Positions 7,692 through 11,982 of a stretch of 11,982 nucleotides of DNA are shown one piece after another (positions within the stretch are counted from its first letter, which is position 1; each line of letters starts with the position of its first letter). The notes below the pieces were generated by a model. It saw nothing but the letters and a program-made list of their open reading frames with translations, was not told where the DNA came from and ran no database searches. Source of the stretch: Clostridia bacterium (GTDB lineage: Bacteria > Bacillota_A > Clostridia > Christensenellales > UBA1242); NCBI GenBank assembly GCA_017454425.1, contig JAFTCZ010000008.1, positions 1 to 11,982 of the forward strand, given 5' to 3'. Both the position numbers and the translations under genes were made by a program.

Positions 7692-8246
7692 ATGCAAGCA
7701 GAAATAATAATTATATTAATCTTAATAGTTCTTTTGTTATTAATTTTGCCTATTTTTGTGCAAATAAGAGTTTATGTTAATGTTTATCAAAATGTTGGGG
7801 TTGTTGCATTAAGTATTTTTGGCATAAAAATTTTGTGCAGTCAAGCCGAATTTGTCAATGGAAAGATAAACATACTTGGCCCCAAAAAGGATAAAACGAT
7901 TGACACAACAAGTGCAAATGTCAGGTTGTTTAATAAATTTGCCTATTACTTGTTGTTAAAAATAAAAATAACACGCCTTGCAATTTTTTGTGATGTAGGA
8001 AAAGAAAATGATGCCTTTTTGCCTTGCATCTTAAGGGCAGGATTTGACACATTTATTAGTATATTTTTGGGCATTTTATATACAAAGAAAGGTATATTTG
8101 AAACAATAGTAGATGGCAAGCTAAACAGTCAAAACGATAAGTTTACATTAAGTATATATACAGGGGCAATTTTTAATATCTTGATGATAATAGTTGCTTT
8201 TGTTCAGGCAAAAAATAAATTAAAAAGGAGGATATATCATGCTTGA
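7692..8246 (+). CDS. DUF2953-like (YtfI-like) membrane protein
   Basis: A 184-residue protein with an N-terminal membrane anchor (about residues 4-25, almost only I, L, V), a mainly beta-prone middle part, and a C-terminal region with hydrophobic stretches near 115-125 and 155-168 followed by a basic end (KNKLKRRIYHA). I assign it to the DUF2953/YtfI group mainly because it directly precedes and overlaps ytfJ, as ytfI does in Bacillus and DUF2953 genes do in clostridia, and because size and topology fit. The family's conserved Gly-rich centre is not obvious here. No biochemical function is known for the group. The ATG at 7692 lacks a Shine-Dalgarno sequence but is needed to keep the membrane anchor, and no better start lies downstream. 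The final 8 bp overlap ytfJ, so the two are co-translated. Confidence 0.6.
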   Translation: MQAEIIIILILIVLLLLILPIFVQIRVYVNVYQNVGVVALSIFGIKILCSQAEFVNGKINILGPKKDKTIDTTSANVRLFNKFAYYLLLKIKITRLAIFCDVGKENDAFLPCILRAGFDTFISIFLGILYTKKGIFETIVDGKLNSQNDKFTLSIYTGAIFNILMIIVAFVQAKNKLKRRIYHA

Positions 8247-8649
8247 TGAAAATCCAAATAATAGTTATCAGCGTTTTGAGGATATGATAAAAAACGAATT
8301 TGCAAATATCAAAAGTTTAATTAATGTAAATACAATAATTGGTGATGCAATTGATTTGGGCAATGGCTGCAAAATTTATCCTGTTGTCAAATTAACATTT
8401 GGAATGGTAAGTGGCGGAGGAGAATATAGTGCCAAAAAAATAAGGCACCATCAAAACTATCCATTTGTAGGTGCAAGTGGTGCAGGTGTGACCGCCCAGC
8501 CTGTTGCTTTTGTGATAAACAACAAAGGCGATGTGCAATTAAAGACCATAGAAGGGCAAAACTTAAATGCCAAGGTTTTGCAAAAACTTGCTGATGCTTT
8601 ATCAAAATATATAGAAAATTTATCAAAAAACAATCAAAAAGGCAAATAA
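8239..8649 (+). CDS. ytfJ: GerW / YtfJ family sporulation protein
   Basis: A 136-residue cytosolic-type protein with the family pattern: an amphipathic N-terminus, then GDAIDLGNGCKIYPVVKLTFGMVSGGGEY, a short variable loop, and YPFVGASGAGVTAQPVAFVI. The Gly-rich strands and the PVAFV motif are typical of YtfJ (GerW). In Bacillus the protein is made in the forespore and is linked to germination in response to L-alanine; its molecular activity is unknown. The ATG at 8239 follows AAGGAGG (8223-8229 region) and overlaps the upstream membrane-protein gene by 8 bp. The carboxypeptidase gene starts 1 bp after its stop. The tight packing with a putative forespore promoter upstream of the pair fits a sporulation role. 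Its lysine-rich C-terminal tail is unremarkable. Confidence 0.92.
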   Translation: MLDENPNNSYQRFEDMIKNEFANIKSLINVNTIIGDAIDLGNGCKIYPVVKLTFGMVSGGGEYSAKKIRHHQNYPFVGASGAGVTAQPVAFVINNKGDVQLKTIEGQNLNAKVLQKLADALSKYIENLSKNNQKGK

Positions 8650-8650
8650 T

Positions 8651-9826
8651 ATGCGATTTTTTCAATTAAATTTAATACTATGCACAGTACTATGCACACT
8701 TATGTTTGTACTTTTTAATGTGCCTGTTGGGTACATTTCAAATCCTGCAAGGGCATATGACATTCCTGATGCAAATATCAATTTTTCTTATACCGGACAG
8801 GCCGCTTGTCTAATCGATGCAGACGCAGGCAGAGTGTTTTTTTCAAAGGAAGCGCATCAAAGATTACCAATGGCAAGCACAACAAAAATAGTGACGGCAA
8901 TGACTGCAATACTTAATTATGATGATTTGGACACGCGCCTAGAAGTTCACCCTTCTTGCATTGGTGTAGAGGGCAGTAGTGTGTATTTGCGCTTGGGCGA
9001 AAAATTGTCATTAAGAGAATTGTTGTACTGTTTGATGTTGCGCAGCGGGAATGATGCCGCCACTGCAATTGCATATCGTGTTGCGGGAGGGATTCAACCT
9101 TTTGCCGATTTGATGAACAACCTTGCTTTGCAATTAAACCTTAAGGATACGCATTTTTCAAATCCGCATGGCCTAGATGACCCAAATCATTATACATCAG
9201 CATATGACCTTGCAAAGTTAACAAGTTTTGCGCTTGATAACGAAGTGTTTAGCCAAATAGCAAAAACAAAAAATGTCCGCATATGTGAGGGTGAAGAAAA
9301 TGAAAGATATTTGGTAAACAAAAACAAATTGCTTTTTAATATGCCCGATTGTATAGGCGTAAAAACTGGTTACACCAAAAAAGCGGGCAGGTGTCTTGTT
9401 AGTGCTAGTCTTAAGGACAATCTCAAACTTGTTTGCGTTGTTCTTAATTGTGGGCCTATGTTTGAAGAAAGCAAGGCAATGCTAAATACTGTGTACGAAA
9501 AATACAAAAGTGTAGAAATAATCGAGCCATATCATTATTATGACAACATTCCCGTCAACAATGGGGTGCAAAGCAGTGTTGAGGTTTATTCACGAAAGGG
9601 GTTAAGGCTTGCATTATCTAGTGATGAATTGTCTAATATTCATGTAGTATGCGATTTGCCAAAAAGCCTTGATGCACCAATAGAAAATGAAAAAGTAATA
9701 GGTAGTATAAAAGTTTATTATGGCAAACACTTGATTTTTTGTGAAAATATCTATACAATTGATGGTGTAGAATCAAGATTGCTTAAAGATAAGGTCAAAG
9801 ATATCTTAAACGAGTGGTCTATATAA
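8651..9826 (+). CDS. D-alanyl-D-alanine carboxypeptidase (S11, DacF/DacB-like)
   Basis: A penicillin-binding-protein-type D,D-carboxypeptidase of 391 residues that removes the terminal D-alanine from peptidoglycan stem peptides outside the membrane. An N-terminal signal sequence (hydrophobic residues about 7-27, possible cleavage after ARAYD-like residues near 36) precedes the catalytic domain. All three active-site motifs are present: STTK (Ser76 nucleophile, Lys79), SGN (132-134) and KTG (238-240). The C-terminal ~100 residues form the beta-rich PBP5_C-like region. I see no clear C-terminal amphipathic membrane anchor beyond the last ~15 residues (KDKVKDILNEWSI). The start has only a weak AAAAAGG and lies 1 bp after ytfJ. 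Location after ytfJ and before rluB points to a spore-cortex-type enzyme; I cannot tell DacF from DacB by sequence alone. Confidence 0.93.
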   Translation: MRFFQLNLILCTVLCTLMFVLFNVPVGYISNPARAYDIPDANINFSYTGQAACLIDADAGRVFFSKEAHQRLPMASTTKIVTAMTAILNYDDLDTRLEVHPSCIGVEGSSVYLRLGEKLSLRELLYCLMLRSGNDAATAIAYRVAGGIQPFADLMNNLALQLNLKDTHFSNPHGLDDPNHYTSAYDLAKLTSFALDNEVFSQIAKTKNVRICEGEENERYLVNKNKLLFNMPDCIGVKTGYTKKAGRCLVSASLKDNLKLVCVVLNCGPMFEESKAMLNTVYEKYKSVEIIEPYHYYDNIPVNNGVQSSVEVYSRKGLRLALSSDELSNIHVVCDLPKSLDAPIENEKVIGSIKVYYGKHLIFCENIYTIDGVESRLLKDKVKDILNEWSI

Positions 9827-9844
9827 AAAATTAAAGGTGTAAAT

Positions 9845-10552
9845 ATGAGAATAAACAAGTTTATGGCGACATGCGGAGTTGCAAGCCGCCGTAAATGTGA
9901 TGAATTAATACAAGCAGGCCATGTAAAAGTTAATGCCAACATTTGTACAAAGGTGGGGGTGCAAATTAATCCCGAGGTTGACCTTGTTACGGTTGATGAC
10001 AGGCCAATAAGACTGACAACAAATTATGTCTATTATATGTTAAACAAGCCTTGCAATGTGGTAACAACAATGAGCGATCCACATGGGCGACCAACTGTTA
10101 TGGAGTATATTCCGCAAACAAAATATAGGTTGTTTCCTATTGGTAGGTTAGACTATAATACAAGTGGTTTGTTGTTGTTTACAAATGATGGTGATGTAGC
10201 ACAAAAATTGTTGCACCCAAGCTTTGAGTTTGGCAAAACTTACATAGTAGATATTCGTGGCGAAATTAGTTCATCAGCAATTTCCCAATTGAAAACAGGC
10301 GTTGATATTGGCGATTTTGTAACAAGCCCTGCTTTTGTAGAGATAATAGAAAAAAAGCCAAATGCAACCACAATCAAAATTGTTATTCATGAAGGAAAAA
10401 ATCGTCAGGTTAGACGAATGTTTGACGCTGTTGGGCACAAGGTTATGCACTTAAAACGAGTTGCCATTGGCAAAATTGAACTAGGAGATTTGCCTATTGG
10501 TAAATATCGAGAACTAACAAAAGAAGAAATTGCATACATTAAATCAAATTAA
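9845..10552 (+). CDS. rluB: RsuA/RluB-family ribosomal RNA pseudouridine synthase
   Basis: A 235-residue enzyme that converts a uridine of 23S rRNA to pseudouridine; in this family RluB acts on the peptidyl-transferase region (E. coli U2605). It opens with an S4 RNA-binding domain (MRINKFMATCGVASRRKCDELI, then GHVKVN). The catalytic motif GRLDYNTSGLLLFTNDG carries Asp103. Further conserved blocks are YYMLNKP (64-69 region), LHPSFEFGKTY and EGKNRQVRRMF. RsuA (16S), RluB, RluE and RluF share these motifs; the length and Firmicutes context favour RluB. The ATG at 9845 has AAAGGTG (9834-9840) just upstream, 18 bp after the carboxypeptidase stop. In Bacillus rluB also ends a scpAB-dacB-spmAB-rluB neighbourhood, which this order resembles without spmAB. 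Confidence 0.92.
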   Translation: MRINKFMATCGVASRRKCDELIQAGHVKVNANICTKVGVQINPEVDLVTVDDRPIRLTTNYVYYMLNKPCNVVTTMSDPHGRPTVMEYIPQTKYRLFPIGRLDYNTSGLLLFTNDGDVAQKLLHPSFEFGKTYIVDIRGEISSSAISQLKTGVDIGDFVTSPAFVEIIEKKPNATTIKIVIHEGKNRQVRRMFDAVGHKVMHLKRVAIGKIELGDLPIGKYRELTKEEIAYIKSN

Positions 10553-10567
10553 TGCAAGGAGGTGCTC

Positions 10568-11218
10568 ATGTTTTATTGGTTGTGTTGGGTGTTGGCATTT
10601 TTGCCAATTAGGATTTTATGGCCCACCAAAGTAATAGGCAAAAAGAACATTCCAAAAAAGCAAAAAGTAATTTTATCGTGCAATCACACTTCAAACCTAG
10701 ATGTTGTTATCATAAATTCTCGTCTAGTGCCAAACCCATATATTTTGGCAAAACACACATTGTTTAAGAATAGGTTTTTTGGCGCAATATTGCGCAGTTG
10801 GGGGGCAATTCCTGTCAATCGTGATAATGTAGACCTTTCTACCATCAAAAAAGTATACACCGTTCTCAAAAAAGACAAAATGCTTTTAGTTTTTCCGCAA
10901 GGAAGGCGTGAAAAAGATGTAAGCGATATCGAAAGTTCGAAAAATGGCCTTGTTATGTTTGCATTAAAAAGTGGTGCGCCAATTGTTCCTATGTGGTATC
11001 TCAAAAAGCCACGCCTATTTAGGCGCAATGTGCTGCTTATTGGAAAGCCATTTTATCTAGAAGAACTACAAGGGCAAAAAATTGACAATCAAGTCTTGCA
11101 AAAAGGGGGAGAAATTGTCATTCAAAAGATGCAAGAGTTGAGAGATGATTATTTGCAACAACTTGAAGCAAAAAAACAAGCAAAAATTGAAAAAAAGAAA
11201 GCAAAAACAAAAATATAA
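10568..11218 (+). CDS. plsC: PlsC-type 1-acyl-sn-glycerol-3-phosphate acyltransferase
   Basis: A 216-residue membrane-associated acyltransferase that would add the second acyl chain to lysophosphatidate to make phosphatidate. Motifs in order: the catalytic NHTSNLD with the HX4D pair His40/Asp45, GAIPVNR (79-85), FPQGRR (109-114) and PIVPMWY (138-144). The third motif is normally FPEGTR; here Gln replaces Glu and Arg replaces Thr. An N-terminal hydrophobic stretch (residues 2-19) is the likely membrane anchor, and the last ~20 residues form a lysine-rich tail. I place the start at ATG 10568, with AAGGAGG at 10556-10562; a GTG at 10562 is inside that ribosome binding site. It lies 15 bp after rluB and is the last gene of the unit, closed by a terminator overlapping its stop codon. 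Confidence 0.93.
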   Translation: MFYWLCWVLAFLPIRILWPTKVIGKKNIPKKQKVILSCNHTSNLDVVIINSRLVPNPYILAKHTLFKNRFFGAILRSWGAIPVNRDNVDLSTIKKVYTVLKKDKMLLVFPQGRREKDVSDIESSKNGLVMFALKSGAPIVPMWYLKKPRLFRRNVLLIGKPFYLEELQGQKIDNQVLQKGGEIVIQKMQELRDDYLQQLEAKKQAKIEKKKAKTKI

Positions 11219-11251
11219 AACACCATTTATGATGGTGTTTTGTTTTATTTT
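11217..11251 (+). terminator. Bidirectional terminator between plsC and the convergent unknown gene
   Basis: AAAACACCAT (11217-11226) pairs perfectly with ATGGTGTTTT (11232-11241) over a five-base loop TTATG. A T-rich run follows on the plus strand (to 11251), and on the minus strand the complement of the A-rich plsC end also gives a T-rich tail. The hairpin overlaps the plsC stop codon and ends 3 bases before the stop of the minus-strand gene, so it can serve both. Confidence 0.8.
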
Positions 11252-11967
11252 GTTAATGTCAATTCTTGGTTGCAAGAATCATTGTTTGTTCGATATGTTT
11301 GACGGTATTTATAATAATCAACAATGTTATGACGGCCGTCTTCAATTTCGCTATCAACAAGTTTAACAACTATTTTGTGACTGTCGTTGTTGTTTTCATC
11401 ATCAAGACCTTTTTCTAGTATATATGCCATATATTGTTTTTTGTTATCAAAATCAGATGTTTTGGCGCCTTCATATGTTGCATCTTGTTCTTCCAATTCT
11501 TTAATTTTTTCGATAATGCTATTCATTGTTAATCTTGCGAAAAACAATCCCTCAACAATTCCGTCAATTGTTTTTGCAGTAAGTTCGTTATTCTCATTAT
11601 CTATAAAGTAAATATCATCTTCTTCATCTTCATCAAGCATAGAATTTATTAATTCCATATTTTCAACCAAATCTATTTGATTGTTTACAAATTCTTCACC
11701 AAATTCACAAATCAAATCTTGCTTTGCAACTTGTAATGAAAGAGGAGTGGTTTTATTTGCTGCACCAATTTCAACAATTGTGTGTCCATACAAATTTTCA
11801 ATTTGGTCATAATTTGAAATACCCGCATCAGTCAAAATTTCAAACAAAAAATCTTGAGCTTGTTTAATTGTTGTGATGCCTGCTAATTCTTGTTTTACAT
11901 CTTCGTCATAGCCATCAAGCACATATTCGGCATACCACTTTGCATATAGTTTTTTTAATTTTTCCAT
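11245..11967 (-). CDS. Acidic protein of unknown function
   Basis: A 240-residue soluble-looking protein that I do not recognise. It has no signal sequence or membrane helix. The N-terminal ~70 residues (starting MEKLKKLYAKWYAEYVLDGYDEDV) look helical. A strongly acidic run lies in the middle (DEDEEDD, 112-118), followed by NENNELTAKTIDGIVEGLFFARLTMNSIIEKIKELEEQDATYEG (helical, amphipathic), and a polar C-terminal third rich in Asp, Asn and Tyr. Overall charge is clearly negative. The gene is convincing: ATG at 11967 has AAAGGAG (complement of 11975-11981) at ideal spacing, and it ends right at a bidirectional terminator shared with plsC. Its promoter and any upstream partner lie outside the window. 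It may be a lineage-restricted protein; no function is proposed. Confidence 0.82.
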   Translation of the reverse strand: MEKLKKLYAKWYAEYVLDGYDEDVKQELAGITTIKQAQDFLFEILTDAGISNYDQIENLYGHTIVEIGAANKTTPLSLQVAKQDLICEFGEEFVNNQIDLVENMELINSMLDEDEEDDIYFIDNENNELTAKTIDGIVEGLFFARLTMNSIIEKIKELEEQDATYEGAKTSDFDNKKQYMAYILEKGLDDENNNDSHKIVVKLVDSEIEDGRHNIVDYYKYRQTYRTNNDSCNQELTLTK

Positions 11968-11982
11968 AGTTGTTCTCCTTTG

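Noticed and set aside
9779..9807. Possible rluB promoter TTGCTT-N17-TATCTT inside the end of the carboxypeptidase gene
   Set aside because: Spacing is right but only three of six and four of six consensus bases match; too weak in AT-rich sequence to report as a feature.
11145..11366. Plus-strand open frame of 73 codons starting inside the plsC end
   Set aside because: It runs through the plsC terminator and antisense to the acidic gene, with an A-rich start region typical of chance frames.
1..11982. Mobile elements, CRISPR repeats, tRNA or riboswitch
   Set aside because: No transposase or integrase motifs, no regularly spaced repeats and no cloverleaf or long structured leader were seen; all intergenic gaps are short and explained by promoters or terminators.

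Overview
This window looks like a stretch of core chromosome from an uncultured, low-GC (roughly mid-30s percent, judged by eye), spore-forming Clostridia-type Firmicute. The evidence is the presence of whiA, a Firmicutes-style DnaE, scpA-scpB, a GerW/YtfJ sporulation protein, a YlbJ-like sporulation membrane protein and an S11 D,D-carboxypeptidase, together with AT-rich codons and AGGAGG-type ribosome binding sites. I cannot assign a genus. I see no mobile element, CRISPR array, tRNA, rRNA or clear sign of horizontal transfer. No stretch over 300 bases lacks a gene.

Layout. (1) Positions 2-4380, plus strand: the 3' part of whiA, then dnaE 11 bp downstream, then a 64-residue single-pass membrane protein that appears to have its own strong sigma-A-type promoter. 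A terminator whose hairpin contains the small gene's stop codon closes this block. (2) Positions 4395-5390, minus strand: a YlbJ-like multi-pass membrane protein, convergent with block 1 and divergent from block 3. (3) Positions 5540-7636, plus strand: a short M50 (site-2 protease family) membrane protease, scpA and scpB, driven by a TTGCAA-N17-TATACT promoter and ended by a hairpin terminator. (4) Positions 7692-11218, plus strand: a DUF2953-like (YtfI-like) membrane protein, ytfJ (GerW family), an S11 D-Ala-D-Ala carboxypeptidase, an RsuA/RluB-family 23S pseudouridine synthase and a PlsC acyltransferase. These are tightly spaced and end at a terminator that should work in both directions. 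(5) Positions 11245-11967, minus strand: an acidic protein that I do not recognise.

The themes are chromosome replication and segregation (DnaE, ScpAB with SMC), cell-division and developmental control (WhiA), spore formation (YlbJ-like, YtfI/YtfJ-like, carboxypeptidase), ribosome maturation (RluB) and phospholipid synthesis (PlsC). The order scpA-scpB-...-dac-...-rluB matches the arrangement known from Bacillus and clostridia, except that spmA/spmB, usually between the carboxypeptidase and rluB, are absent.

I did not find an obviously new biological system. The most interesting signal is regulatory. Both apparent sporulation transcription units (YlbJ-like on the minus strand, YtfI-like/YtfJ on the plus strand) start with an ATG that has no Shine-Dalgarno sequence. 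Each ATG lies only 5 nt after a -10 element that resembles a sporulation sigma factor site, which suggests leaderless mRNAs made in sporulating cells. Every other gene whose start is visible has at least a recognisable Shine-Dalgarno sequence.
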